DNA from: Notospermus geniculatus
Lineage: Eukaryota; Nemertea; Pilidiophora; Heteronemertea; Lineidae
Reading direction: 5' to 3'
Assembly: GCA_002633025.1 (NCBI GenBank)
Contig: NMRB01000121.1
Location: 308,301-372,300, forward strand
DNA length: 64,000 nt
The position numbers and the translations under genes are program-made. The notes under the pieces were generated by a model. It saw nothing but the letters and a program-made list of their open reading frames with translations. It was not told the origin of the DNA and searched no databases. Shown piece after piece: positions 44,114-56,125 of this stretch; positions within the stretch are counted from its first letter, which is position 1; the number at the start of each line of letters is the position of its first letter.

Positions 44114-46666
44114 ATGGAGGAAAGGAAGAAGGGGAGCGGACTGGCATCTGCCAGTGACTCTGCAGGCCTGAATTCCGGGAGCGAGAAGAGGAAGGCCAAG
44201 TTAAAGTTGTATTCCGTTCATGTGGGGAACTTACCTCGCAATACCACCAAGGTAGACCAGGACATGGTTGACTCAAAAATTTCCCTTGTGTTTCAAATGG
44301 TCTCACCTCTTTTATAATGTTTTTTGGTGCTGGTCGTGCTGATTGCCTGTCCAGAATAGGCCTACCAATGATATATATCTTCCTTCGCTTGCAGAATGAG
44401 CTACAAGGTCTGTTCAGTGGTGCAGGCACTGTCCACGAAATCTTTATCAACACACCAGCTGATGACCAGGAGTTTACATATGGGTGAGTAGGAGACAACT
44501 CACTTGATACAAAAAGGTCCTAGGTTCAGTATAGGGAGACACCATTCATGCCATTTCCTTCATCCCAACACATTTCCCTTTCAGTTTTGTCAGGTTTGTT
44601 GATCCTGAATGCTGCCGTAAAGCCGTAATGGATTTAAACCGCTGGCTATTGGGTGGCCAGCCAATTAAAGTCGAACTAGCCAGGGAAACAGTGCAGGACA
44701 GGAGCTGCCGGGAAATCCCGATGCGTCCGGCCCCAAAGCAGTACCTTAGGAAAAACTATGAAGATGACAAGATATTTTTGTTGAAAGTTAAACAGATGTG
44801 TTCACATTTTAATCAGAAACATGAAGAGTTCACCAGGAATTTGATGGCGAATGAACAAAGTGAGCATGTCCGTGAGTATCATCTCAATCCATTTCACAAT
44901 TTCCCAGACTCTCCAGAAACCTTTCTGGGGAACGCCAGGAGCAGAGTTCACTTGATCCTTTGAGACCAGTTGAGAGTACTACAGAATGGCGTTAATATGT
45001 GTCTTACTTTTATGTAGGGCCAATATCACCCCTGCCGGAGGTGAACCTCTCTGAGTTCCTGAAGGAGGTGCAGAAAGCTGACCCCAATCCCACTCCATTG
45101 ATGAGGTTCGACCTGCCGAGAGTAGCACTCGACCTAGATGACTTTGATGAGGCGTTCAGTCAAAGGTGGGGACCAACACTGATTCATTACATATTTGCAG
45201 TCATCATAATACCAGTACCACATTCTCTGTGGTCACATCTTCTGGAAGATGGTTTTGCCTCAAGATGCTTCAGTAATGACATTGCAGGATGTTAAATTGT
45301 GCGTACAATACCAAAGTTTTGATATAATCTTTCAAGAATATTCGGACACTATGACACTGCTTGACCTTGTAAATAATTTTTTTTCCTTAGCAACCCATTA
45401 CCACTGAGCGACCCGATTCCTATTGGTTCAGTTCAAGAAAACAGTGCTAGGAACATGGGATGTCTTCCACAGGGGGAAGATCCTTCACATAATATTGATC
45501 ATGAAATGGCTGTTAATGGACAAATTGATCTGAATTCAATCTCTCCGTCATCTGTGCCACTCAGCAGACGATATGAACCACTTAAATATCAAAAACCAGG
45601 TATTGAAAGGTATTCTCCTGGCATTTATGAACTTGATGAAGAAGGAACTCACTTACAGAATGTGTTTGCTGAGAAATCACCAACTGGACTGCATTGCACT
45701 CTTACGCCAGAAGGATCTCGTATTGTAACCTCTCGAAGAGATTCAAGGAATTCAACTGGTGATGATGATGCCTTTGCAACCATTTTTTCGGAAGACATGC
45801 TCCGTGAACTTAAACGAGTCTTCCAAGAGCAGCAGACACTGTCCGAGAACCAGTTTGAACCAGTATTAGCTGCGAGTTCTCTTCATGATACTCCGTCTGT
45901 GGTATCGAAGGCCCAATATTCTGAGGCCGACCTAAGTTTTCCGCGATCAACCATCATGTCCCATCCTACTAGCTACTCTGACAAGGACCAGCATATGAGT
46001 ATGCTACCCCATCCCTCTTTTCATGAGCCTGGTTCTAGTTATAGTTGTCCTGTTCGCCTGTTGAAACAAAGAGGTAGCATAGGATTAGAAAGTGGATCTG
46101 AACACTGTGGACAGTCAAATATTAATGGAAATATTTCGTCTTTCGAAGTCACTTCTCCAGCAGAGCTGGAGACATCAGCTGAGACTACTACCAATACCGA
46201 CATGATCGAAAAAACTGTTGGTAACTCGAACGCCAGCCCTGTGCCTACCCTTGGTAAATATGTGTCTCCATTTTACAATGTCTCATCCAGTGATGACGAC
46301 GTCGATGTCCTCGGACTGTCAGATTCCAGTTCACGTCGCCGTGTAATGTCACCAGTTGTCTGTAATCAACAAGGCCAAGCCACAATGGTTGCTGTTGGCA
46401 AATGCGTGCCTCCACCTCACAATGCCTCATCCAGCGATGATGATCCCCTCGGACTCTTGGATCCTAGTTCACAGCGAAGTGTAATACCACCTCCTGTTAC
46501 TAAGCAACAAGGTCGAGACAAAGTGATCGAATTGAACAACGTCAGCCCACAAAGTAGTCGAGGTTCTGGGAGAGGGAGAGGGATTTTGGCTTTTCACAAT
46601 ATTATTTCCCGACAAGTTGGTGGTAGTCCTCCAAGTGTAAACACGAAAAGTCAAAGTTCTTTTTGA
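44114..46666 (+). CDS. RRM-containing RNA-binding protein, function unknown
   Basis: Five coding exons in phase: 44114-44251, 44395-44483, 44585-44871, 45018-45165, 45391-46666 (1938 nt, 645 aa). The first exon has an acceptor just before it (CTTTTTTCAG|ACTCATCCTG, 44104), so a 5' UTR exon lies upstream. A single RRM spans residues about 34-107: RNP2 VHVGNL (35-40) and RNP1 YGFVRF (75-80). A Lys/Glu-rich helical stretch follows (about 125-165), then PISPLPEVNLSEFLKEVQ. The long last exon is low complexity and Ser/Pro-rich, with two about 45-residue repeats ending NVSSSDDD.D.LGL and NASSSDDDPLGLL (likely CK2 sites), and a C-terminal RGSGRGRG. I do not recognise the orthologue; a germline or RNP role is only a guess. 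Confidence 0.85.
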
Positions 46667-46867
46667 GTGCTTGCTTCAGTACAATTGAATGATACTCTTT
46701 ACCATTTCACTGCCAGGGGCCATTTCATCAAAAACAGAAAAATGTACTGTACCGGTACATGTACATGATTCTGAAAAGGAACTGAACAGCTTTCACCAAG
46801 AAGTAATGTACAAAACACTCAGTAGGTACATCTACAGTACAATGTACTTTCTGATGAAGATCTATAC

Positions 46868-47122
46868 CAGTACTTCCACCTATCCAAAACCCCGGGTGAA
46901 GCCCGGGTTTCTTGCACGTACACCTATTTTTTGCCGTGTCTAATACTTAGTAATAGACCCGTGTTTAAAAACCCTGTGTCTAGTGTCTATTAGACACGCC
47001 GAGCTTGCCGGCATGCAATTGCAATGTGTTGAAAATAGGTGTAAGCGCACGGCGTGTTTTTTCAAGCCCGGGGAAGACACGGGTCTAAAAAACCTGGGGT
47101 TTTGGAATAGGTGGAAGTACTG
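46868..47122. mobile_element. 255-bp palindromic MITE
   Basis: CAGTACTTCCACCTATCCAA AACCCC is mirrored by GGGGTTTTGGAATAGGTGGA AGTACTG; homology continues inward (GTGTACACCTATTTT / AAAATAGGTGTAAGC, GACCCGTGT / ACACGGGTC). It lies just past the RRM gene and may fall in its 3' UTR. Confidence 0.8.
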
Positions 47123-47150
47123 CTTATTTGACTTTTGCTGTATACATGTA

Positions 47151-47397
47151 GACCATTCTCAAATTGACGTAAACAACAAAGATCTGCGCACTTCTGCCGA
47201 AATCTCAACCACAACCACAACCTCGACCTGAAGCTGAATGACGTGACGCAGACAACCCCACGACAGTGACTTCGAAGACGTTGCGTCAGAGTCGACCATT
47301 GCTGAATCATGGACTACGTCACGTCAGCCGGTTTCAGATCGAGGTTGTGGTTACGATTTCAGCGGAAGTGGCAGATCTGCTAATTCGAGAATCGTCT
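47151..47397. mobile_element. 247-bp palindromic MITE
   Basis: GACCATTCTCAAATT, AGATCTGC, ACCACAACCTCGACCTGAA and GACGTGACG are mirrored by GACGTCACG-type sequence, TTCAGATCGAGGTTGTGGT, GCAGATCTGC and AATTCGAGAATCGTC. Confidence 0.75.
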
Positions 47398-47532
47398 AGT
47401 GGATACCTTCAAAGCCAGGCCATCCAACTTATTTATAATAAGTGCATTATTTGACATGATGAAGTGGCATACATGTACGTACCACTAAAGTGTTCAAAGT
47501 GATTTATATGTATATAATGTGCATAATACATG

Positions 47533-47668
47533 TACAATAAATTGGAAAGTCGTCTCCGAATATTTCGCACAGCTCTGGGATCTCTTCTATATAGCGCCTG
47601 AGGAAGACCCCGATTGGGGTCGAAAATTTGCGAAATATTCGGAGACGACTTTCCGATTTTTATTGTAT
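47533..47668. mobile_element. 136-bp palindromic MITE
   Basis: TACAATAAATTGGAAAGTCG and TCTCCGAATATTTCGC are mirrored by GCGAAATATTCGGAGA and CGACTTTCCGATTTTTATTG TA. The core holds a small hairpin, GACCCCGATTGGGGTC. Confidence 0.85.
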
Positions 47669-48104
47669 ACTGTGTGTCGTTTTTGTGCTCTTTCTTGGAT
47701 ATATAATGTACATATACATGTACAACATTCTTTGAAGGATGAGCTGAAGATTTCACAGCTACAGCTCCTGAATTTTTTGTGCAAAAATGAGTCATGTGTT
47801 CAGTAGTGTAATGGATTTTCTTTCCACAACTTGTACAAATTATGGAAGATATCCAGTGCATCAGTTTTATAAATAGAGGTATGACCTGAATATTTGATGT
47901 TGCTTCGTAGAGAATTTGTTTGCCGCAGTTCCAAGTTAGATATTATATTTTTTAAATAAAACTACATGTCTTTGTTGTCTCTTTACACTTATACGTGCAC
48001 TCCTCAGCTTTTATGCAAAATCCACATGCAACTGCTTAATGGGCTTCAGAAATATACATGTAGTTGTCAAAGCAATGTTCTTGAATGGGAGATTTTACTA
48101 CCGT

Positions 48105-48240
48105 TAGGCTGAGTTTACAACGAGGCACACGTGACATGAACACGCAGGTGAACAATGGCTTCACAAAGGATTCATCCCCATGAAACCTTTGTTCGCCTGC
48201 GTGTTCGTGTCGCATGTGCCTCGATGTAAACTCAGCCATA
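48105..48240. mobile_element. 136-bp palindromic MITE (GGCTGAGTTTACA type)
   Basis: TAGGCTGAGTTTACAACGAG, GAACACGCAGGTGAACAATGG mirrored by CTTTGTTCGCCTGCGTGTTC and CTCGATGTAAACTCAGCCATA with small gaps. Its centre resembles that of the dimer at 48320-48577. Confidence 0.85.
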
Positions 48241-48319
48241 GAGGCCACCACCACCACCAGTTAGCTGTCCCAGAATGTCACTAGACGTCATAAAGAAGTT
48301 CATGCCACAACGTCATCCA

Positions 48320-48577
48320 TAAGGCTTCCTTTGTAGATGTATACGGTATACGAAAACGCCGGTTAACAAAGCCTTCAAATGGATTCATGACCGTGAAGCC
48401 ATTGTTAACTGGCATTTTCATATTCTATGTAGAGGAAGCCTTAGGCTTCCGTTACATAGAAGTACACGGTGTACAAAAACGCCGGTTTAACAAAGGCATT
48501 CCGAGGATTCACCACCGTGAAGCCATTTTTAACCGGCGTTTTCGTATACCGTATACTTCTATGTAAAGGAAGCCTTA
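48320..48577. mobile_element. tandem dimer of palindromic MITEs (GGCTTCC ends, TTA/TAA sites)
   Basis: Two units, 48320-48443 and 48442-48577, each start GGCTTCC and end GGAAGCC and share one TTA between them (TAA-unit-TTA-unit-TTA). Arms include TATACGGTATACGAAAACGC CGGTTAACAAAG and its mirror. Each unit is an imperfect palindrome. Confidence 0.88.
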
Positions 48578-49314
48578 TGACGTGGAGGCCATAGCATACA
48601 GTACGTCTATGACAGCAAATTTTGTGATGTTCTAGGACTGCTAACAGGTGGCCTCTCACAGCAGTAAAGTCTCCCATTATATTGCCGCCACACCATTTGA
48701 AAGAAATGAAGGAGGCAGCATTATTGTGATTAATTTGTCATTGACTGTATTACAGTTTTCATAATTATACATACAATAGGGTTTGGGTTGTTATGCATAA
48801 ACTAATTCTATTAAATGACATAATGCAATGGGTGTACATTGACATTAACCCACTGTGAGAGAATTTAAGAAAATCACCACTCAAAAAATAATGTTTTATC
48901 ATAAATACAAAAGCGTAAAATCTTTTGAAACTGGCATTTGTTTGAGGCTATGTTGCAAAAAAAAAGTCCGTTGTCCACTTGGCAAAGCCAGCTAAAAAGC
49001 ACACAATAATGGCACTGTGGTTTCATGCACTTCAATTTGCAAAGCATTATTGTAAAACAAATTTTCTTCAATCCTCGATCGTGGGTTCATGTCAGAAGCC
49101 ACATACATATATGAATGCAGTTCGTCTAAATAGTGCAAGTCATTCGGTCAATAATCACATACAATATCTTATGTAATATAGAATCCAAAAGTGCCCGGAA
49201 CATGACAATCCATTTTTGAGCAATATCTGAAATTTCCATGGCCCTAGGTTACAAATGAAGGACTATGCACAATGTAATGGAGGGGTGATCCAATGTAGAA
49301 TGCCTAAATGTGAG
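48578..49314. other. A/T-rich intergenic sequence
   Basis: No gene, RNA or repeat with clear borders seen. Confidence 0.5.
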
Positions 49315-49478
49315 CACAGGCGGCCTGAGCTTCGTCACTAGTTAGGGTCAAATGTACATACATGTAGGTGGATTTAAGTCCTACATTTATAATATATAAA
49401 TAAAGATATATTATAGTAGGACTATTACCCCCTCTGTACATTTTACCCTAATTTGTGACAAAGCTCGGGTCGCCTGTG
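49315..49478. mobile_element. 164-bp palindromic MITE
   Basis: CACAGGCGGCCTGAGCTTCG TCACTAGTTAGGGTCAAATG TACA is mirrored by TGTACATTTTACCCTAATTT GTGACAAAGCTCGGGTCGCC TGTG; the A/T centre (TATATTATA) folds back too. Confidence 0.85.
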
Positions 49479-51300
49479 ATGTGAGGTTAAACTCCCAACT
49501 GAACCCCCACACCACCACCAACCTGTGCCCAAACCAACCAAAATTTCTTACCTCGAAAATGCAAACTTCCCATCAATCGGGAAAGAGCAACCTTTGCAAG
49601 AAAAGAACATCAGGCAATGAAGTTCATGTAGAGGAATGATAATCAGGAGACTTCGAAAATAACCCCCGAAAATGCAAAGGTTTGACCAAATAGAGATGAT
49701 TTTCAATCAGAACGAGAGGACAATCCCTGATATATCACCTTCACTGCCATACCTTCGCTTGAATTTTGAAAGTGCAACCAGAGACGAGTTCTGTTTTGCC
49801 AAATTTTCATCCCCACTGACTTTACCACCACGAATCAGGTCGTGTTGTGTGCAGTCTTAACCAGACTGAAAAATTATAAGTCCTACGAAGGGACAGTGCC
49901 ATTTCACTGGCACGTTGTCCCACTTAGGCACAGACGGCAACATACGTTTTGTCAGGCATTACATCTCAGAATCCCCTAAGGCAAACGTGTCTGGGGCCAT
50001 CCATTTTATGCACATGTTTGGAGGGAGGAGGGTTGACTGAGGTCCAATTTGCATGCAGACGGGGTAACAACCGAAACGTGGTTTGAACATGCTGTATCTC
50101 TGTACTTTTAGTACATGTAAGCTTACTGATAATAGAAAAAGATAAGATGTCCAGGTCACAGCAATACCTATAGAAAAAATTTTTGTTCCGCAAGCGTTAA
50201 TAAGTACATTAAGTTACTGAAATGGATGGCCCCTACTGGACTATTTGGTTCTCACCCACCATATTCCTCTGATCTTTAGGATTTGCTCATCATTTGCAGG
50301 GGACCCACCCATTACACTTTTAACCGGAATACTAATATTCACGAATGGACCATGGATTATGGACTATCAGTAACCTTGGATACAAGCACGAAAAAACGAC
50401 ATGTGATATGCAACTCTATAATGAGACCAAACCAATTGTCATTTTACTAAAAATATTGGGAAATAATTTACATATAAAGCAGATGAATCAGCACTTTGTC
50501 AACGCGCAATGGAAATTATCTGACGCAAATCTCCACCAGGCACCTCTCTATTAAGAACACCAAAGTTCAGTCACTAAAGTGGTCATTTCTATTCCTTAAT
50601 GAAGAGGTTTAACTGCACAGCAAAACTCATTTCTTGAAATTTTTTTTAATCATCAGTTTCACTTTTTACATGTAGAACATACATCACACATTTTGACAAT
50701 TTGTTTGAAACATTCTGATGCTGTACAGTAGAAGGAATATCTTCATCTCTTCCACGTATCTTGCAGAAGGAAGTCTTCGGAGAAAATTCGCCAAAACGTG
50801 AATCCTAATAACCTGTTATATCTTCAATTCAAGCCTAACTAAAAATAATAATGATACCGGTACCTGTTCTCAAAGAAAACACAAACATCTGACTTGGAAG
50901 TTACCGGTACCAAAAATTCATACACGTAAAGATCATCTGGTTCCCACCAGTCTATCTGGCCTGACGGCCATCTAGCCTGGTTCGAATCCACCACATTTCC
51001 CGTTTCTGAGGGGTGAGAGCCTCAGCCAATCATCGGGGCGCGAAGGAAAATCGACGTGCCAATCAAAATCCGTGTTACAGATGCGAGCGTGAAGAGCAAA
51101 GAAAGTGTCCAACGGTGATTTGTTTCGCGAGTTCTGATTGGCTCGGAGGCGGGGTCAAGTAGGGGTCAGGTTCATTAATAATTTATGCATTAACGGAAAA
51201 GATGACATGATTCGGACAAGGCTAAAGACGGAGTTGATACGGAGTCGATAGCCTTGTTTGGACAAGATGGTAAAGATAGGAATCTGGCATTGATTTTCAA
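49479..51300. other. intergenic sequence, nothing recognised
   Basis: No open frame with family resemblance, no RNA gene seen. Confidence 0.5.
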
Positions 51301-51513
51301 GCTGATTTTGCATCAGCTGCATTGCGACTTGCTTTGCAACTGGGCACTCGATCACCGTAGTGGACTCGCTAGACGTGATTTCCACCAATGGTGAAGATGT
51401 GGTCAATTTCAGTCGGTCAATTTCAATCGGTCGGTGACCGGTGTCAGTTCCTTGCGATCATATTCAATCACAGGTAGCAGGTTGCAAAGCAAGTCGCAAC
51501 GCAGAAAATCAGC
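51301..51513. mobile_element. 213-bp inverted-repeat element
   Basis: GCTGATTTTGCATC...GCATTGCGACTTGCTTTGCA AC is mirrored by GTTGCAAAGCAAGTCGCAAC GCAGAAAATCAGC. Confidence 0.75.
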
Positions 51514-54012
51514 GGTGGATTCCTAGCTTAAGTGAGCGCCGCACACTTACAAATGTTTGAGGACACCCATTTGAAGGGTAATGACATTGGCTGAAACCCA
51601 CATGTAGCTTCCAGGAATTCCTGAGAAGTGCCATTGGAACACTGGACAAGTTAAAACTGCGAAGTATGAGCTCAGTGTCACAGAAATCATGATAAAGTCC
51701 TCAGTTTTTTTCTACTTGAGCAATGATGCGTTACGAAGTTTTAACAGAGTGAAAATGTGTTTGATGTATTTTGCTATGGTCTGAATACATGTAATAAAAC
51801 TTGAAGAGAATTTGAATATAAATTTGATTTTATGGCTTTTATTACGTTGGGATTTCATTTTGTATTGACATGCACGACTCATGAGGTAGTGGCTTTTTGT
51901 AAACAAAGATCCCTTCTTCTATGAGGGGAATAGCTCGTGCATCAGTGCCTGCGAAATGGGAGGGGGGAAGTAAGCAAGATGAGAGCTTGGATAGGGGATA
52001 CTGAGAGAGCGATTTCTCCTGTTAAAGTGAATACAATAGATGAAGATTATGGGGATAGTGTCTCTATTATTTAAGTTTATGGGATAGTACACTACCAGTA
52101 CATCTGGTAAATAATCAATGTAAAATATTAAGCATAAGAGATCCACTCATCAGTGGGGGAAGGGGGTACAGAAGCAGCATGCACACTTTGCATTACAGAT
52201 TTATGTGGTGCGAGAGGAAAGGGTTGGATCCAGGAGGTATACACTATGCATTAAGAACAATAGGACCTGAGTGGTTAACTCGTTCATTAACCCTTTTACT
52301 GCACTGTCAAGGGCTAGAATCTTGTTGAAAATGAAAACAGGTAAAAAGGCTCAAAACTCGGAAAGGCGGCTGAACCGTTCAGTATGTTGGAATCATTGAA
52401 GGCCGTTCTGAAACGAAGAAATTGCTTTGTCAGTGGTTATTATTAGGATTTGGAACGGGCAATACGATCCACGGATTATTTCCATCCATTCACTTGCATA
52501 TTTTCATCATGATTTTCTGTGATATCTGTAAGGCAGGTACATGTAAAGTATGTATTAACATTAATTGGAATGGCCAATGGAATTGACGCTGCACACATAG
52601 AATTTGCACATTGTAAGGTGCACATTGTATCCTCACGTTACCGTCCACATAATTCAAGAATAATGATAATTAATTTATCTAAACGTATGTAATAAAATCA
52701 AGACAAATTAAACTGATAACAATGAATATTGTGTTATTCTATTTTACTGATACTTTGAGCTGCAATGTATTTCGGTCACAGTTGGATGCATATTTCGCAA
52801 AATCAAAATGTTCAGTGCAATCTTTCCACCTGCATTATAGAAATATTGTTCAAAACTGCACTTAAATTTTGCTGTAGCTTGCCGCACACGTAGGTAATAG
52901 ATGCTGCGCGTTCCGTATAATGTAACATTACACTTCGCAGAGTCGGCTGTCGTTTCTGGAAAATTCTTTATATGTGTCTCGTGCACGAATATAAACACCT
53001 CAACAAAGGTAAGTTCCCCCAAAATATGTGTCATTGGTTGCTCGCTTGGCAGCTGTGACAGGAATCAGCGTCCCGGGATTGCAGATCCGCCAAACAATAG
53101 CCCGCTATTGTAAGGTTATATTCGAATGGTCCTGGTCTCTCTAGCGATATATTCTAATCCCTCGCTGAACAATGAGACCGGACTTGGATTCCAGGGGGAA
53201 TTTGATTCCTTTCACACCTGAAACTTTTCCCTTGTCAGAAGGATAGCGCTTTCAGTTTTTGACGGATCATTTTCATATTGCATATGGGTGTGTATAACCA
53301 GGCACATGTAGGTCAAGTTCGATTCCGTCAATCTTTTGTTGGGAGGCACTGGCAAACGGGGCGGGGGGGGGGTAAGAAAAATATTAGACCGTCTACATTA
53401 CTCTATCCCCAAGGTTGCATCGTGTTCATGAATTTCTTTTTTCCACGCAAAATCACTGGGGAACCCGCATTACTGCAGATGGCGCAGCAAGTATAAGACC
53501 CGAATGACGTACTGACGTCACTTTCGTCGCGCCGTCAAAGCATGTGTACATTTTTCTACACAATTTTCCGTGCAAATTTTCCCCAAAGACGTTGTCAATA
53601 TTGGCATCCTGTGGCATTTCTGACGACACAGTCAACCGTGAATTGGTCCGCTAGGCATTCAACAAACTGGTTCCCAGAATGCATTTCGCTCCACAATATG
53701 GCGGTCGCTAATAATGCCTCTGGAAACAAACGCCCTCTTCACTTCTGCAAGGTTCTTGCAGAACCACTTTCCAGATGAAAATAAAGCGTGAAACGCATCC
53801 AATGACTTTGATAATCGTTATTATTTCATTCTATGGCCACAAACTGGGATAATATGGAGGAAAACATTAATTTGATGTTAGGAATTTTGCGCACTACTTT
53901 GCGCAAAGTTTCGAGCAAATGCCGTGAGCCGTCTCGGCGCTCGACCAATCAGAGGCCAGATACTCGGCACATGATGTTTGTAAACATTGACACGTGCTAC
54001 TGTTTTGACAGC
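51514..54012. other. intergenic / 5' flank of the helicase gene
   Basis: No gene recognised. Contains A/T-rich stretches and a G-run (about 53360-53371). If the helicase belongs to a transposon, its left terminus should lie here, but I could not match an inverted repeat to the right flank. Confidence 0.45.
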
Positions 54013-55761
54013 ATGGATCCGATTTTGGAGAGATATTTGAAAAGATACGATGAACAGTTGATTTTAAGACCAAAACAGCTTGAATGTTTGAACTTTCTGG
54101 CCAAAGAAAATAAGGATTGTATTGTCAATTTACCTGTTGGCTATGGTAAAAGCCTTGTTTACCACTTGCTCCCTACGTTACTTGGAGAAAAGAACCAGGT
54201 GAAAAGACCATCAGTTTTGGTGATTTCCCCTCTGAACATAATTCAGGAGGACCAGTTGCATGCCCTTAGGGAACACAATATACCTGCTTGCAAATTGGAC
54301 ATCAAGGGGAAGGTTATTACTGACTCATCCGAAACTGAGGAGGAGGAAAACCAGGACGAAGATGAGGAGGAGGACACAACTTCTTACCATTTCCATTCGT
54401 CTTCCTCAATATCAGACATTGAGAATGGAAAATTCCAGATCATCATGTGCCACCCAGAGGCAGTGCTGAACTGTGATGAAGGGCAAATGCTTTTGAATAG
54501 CAAGTCACTCCAGGAACATATTGTGGCAGTTGTGGTGGACGAGTGCCATATTATTGAAGAATGGTGAGTTCTGACCAATAGTCATCCCTAGATGTTGTTT
54601 GGTTGCTGCAACACAACATGCCTTTGGCTTTGACTCAAGAAATTTTTGTAGAAAGAAATTTTTGTACAAAGATTTCTACAAATTTCTTTAACCAGGAACA
54701 TAATTATACTACCACCAACCTACCCTGACTGAAGAGCATGGGCCATGGTGTTACAGCAAGCAAACAATACACACAAGTAACAGCACTGATAAACAACAAC
54801 AAATTAAAAATGTGATAATGTAATGTATTGCTACTTCTTTATTTCTAATCCAATTTCAATACTTGCACAATTGTCACAATATATTTTTTATCATTCCAGG
54901 GGAAGACAATTTCGAACAGCCTTTTCAAAACTTCATAACCTGGCAGCCTTTTTTCCAAATGTGCCCATTGTTGCACTAAGTGGAACAATTAGTGTCGAGT
55001 TACTGAAAAAACTTCCTAGTATGTTGGGGCAGAGGAATCCAGAAATCATACAGGCGTCACCTGACCGTACAAACATCTTCCTGGAGATACGACAGAAAGG
55101 CTCATCTATAGATTCCAGAAGAACATACGAGGAAATTTACAAGCCAGTGTGTGATAAACTGTATGAGATGAAAGAACAATATCCTGTTACAATTATGTAT
55201 ATTCCTTTGAAATACATGAGTCATGCTGTAGCGTATCTCAGAAAACTCATGGGACCCCAGGACATCAACTCCACAATCTATTCCGTAATTTTCTCAAATC
55301 AGGACAAAGAGGTTATGCAAGTAACAACCGGAGAACTGAAGAAAAGCAATCCCCGTATCCGTCTGGTGCTGTCAACCTCTGTGTCAGGGATGGGGTTTGA
55401 CCCTGAAAATGTTACACAAATTATTCACACTCGACCACCAAGGAACTTGTCGCAGTACCTCCAGGAGATAGGTCGGGCTGGAAGACGTGGACAAAGTTCA
55501 AATGCAGTGTTGTATTACAACAATAATGACATTGGGAAGAATTTGGCAGGAATACAAACAAATATTATTGATTATTGCAAGAACACTGACAGCTGTCTCA
55601 GATCCCAAATGTTGTCAAGTTTTGGTTTTGAAAAGCAGAGCACGTCAAAGGGCTGTAATTGTTGTTCATACTGCAAAATTGACTGCACATGTATGGCTTG
55701 TTCATTGACGAGTTTGGATGAATCTTTTGCTGCTGACTTATCATTTCATTTTGATACCTAA
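54013..55761 (+). CDS. RecQ-like superfamily 2 DNA helicase
   Basis: Two exons, 54013-54563 and 54900-55761, joined within a Trp codon (TG|G; 1413 nt, 470 aa). Motifs: Q-like region RPKQLECLNFL; motif I LPVGYGKSLVYHLLP (GYGKS 43-47); Ia ISPLNIIQEDQ; II DECH (176-179); III SGT (211-213); V STSVSGMGFDPENV; VI QEIGRAGRRGQ (375-382). A Cys cluster (GCNCCSYCKIDCTC, 435-448) resembles the RecQ zinc subdomain. A very acidic stretch (105-122) lies between Ia and II, unlike cellular RecQ. No HRDC or long N-terminus. The frame is open further upstream (to 53833), but the ATG at 54013 matches the usual RecQ start distance. It converges on a DUF6589 gene; compact helicases of this kind accompany some DNA transposons (AcademH group), which is my preferred reading. 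Confidence 0.85.
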
Positions 55762-55977
55762 TGTGCAATGATACCCATTACGACTTGTGATATCGCAAGA
55801 ACAGTAACAGTGCAATGACACCTAAAATAGTGCTTCAGCCTGCATTTGCAAATCTGTTGTAAAATGGCAGGGACCTAAGCAATGGAAAAAAGGCATGGTG
55901 ATTCACCACTCAGTGTATGCCTAGCTGAAGCACTATAAACTGTTTTGATAATGATGTCATTCCCCTCATGAAAATAG

Positions 55978-56125
55978 AGTAGAACCTCACTAATACGCAT
56001 ATTATGCCCTTTGGAGTTGGATTGATCATGATCCGTAGTCTCCTAATACATATAATACAGAGTGTAAGATGTGCTTGTTGATTGTTCGAGCATTTTTTGG
56101 AGTTCCCATAATGAGAGGTTCTATT
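55978..56125. mobile_element. short inverted-repeat element, pogo/Tigger-like ends
   Basis: AGTAGAACCTCACTAATACG mirrored by CATAATGAGAGGTTCTATT. The AGTAGAACCTC end resembles the terminal class of the element at 56712-56888. Confidence 0.55.

Noticed and set aside
47590-47625. Hammerhead-ribozyme-like core CTGAGGA...GAAA around the hairpin GACCCCGATTGGGGTC
   Set aside because: An extra A separates the core from stem II, and no UH cleavage site follows the flanking stem; the palindrome is explained as a MITE.
53833-54012. 60-codon N-terminal extension of the helicase
   Set aside because: The frame is open, but the sequence is not helicase-like, and the ATG at 54013 gives the normal spacing to motif I; not excluded.
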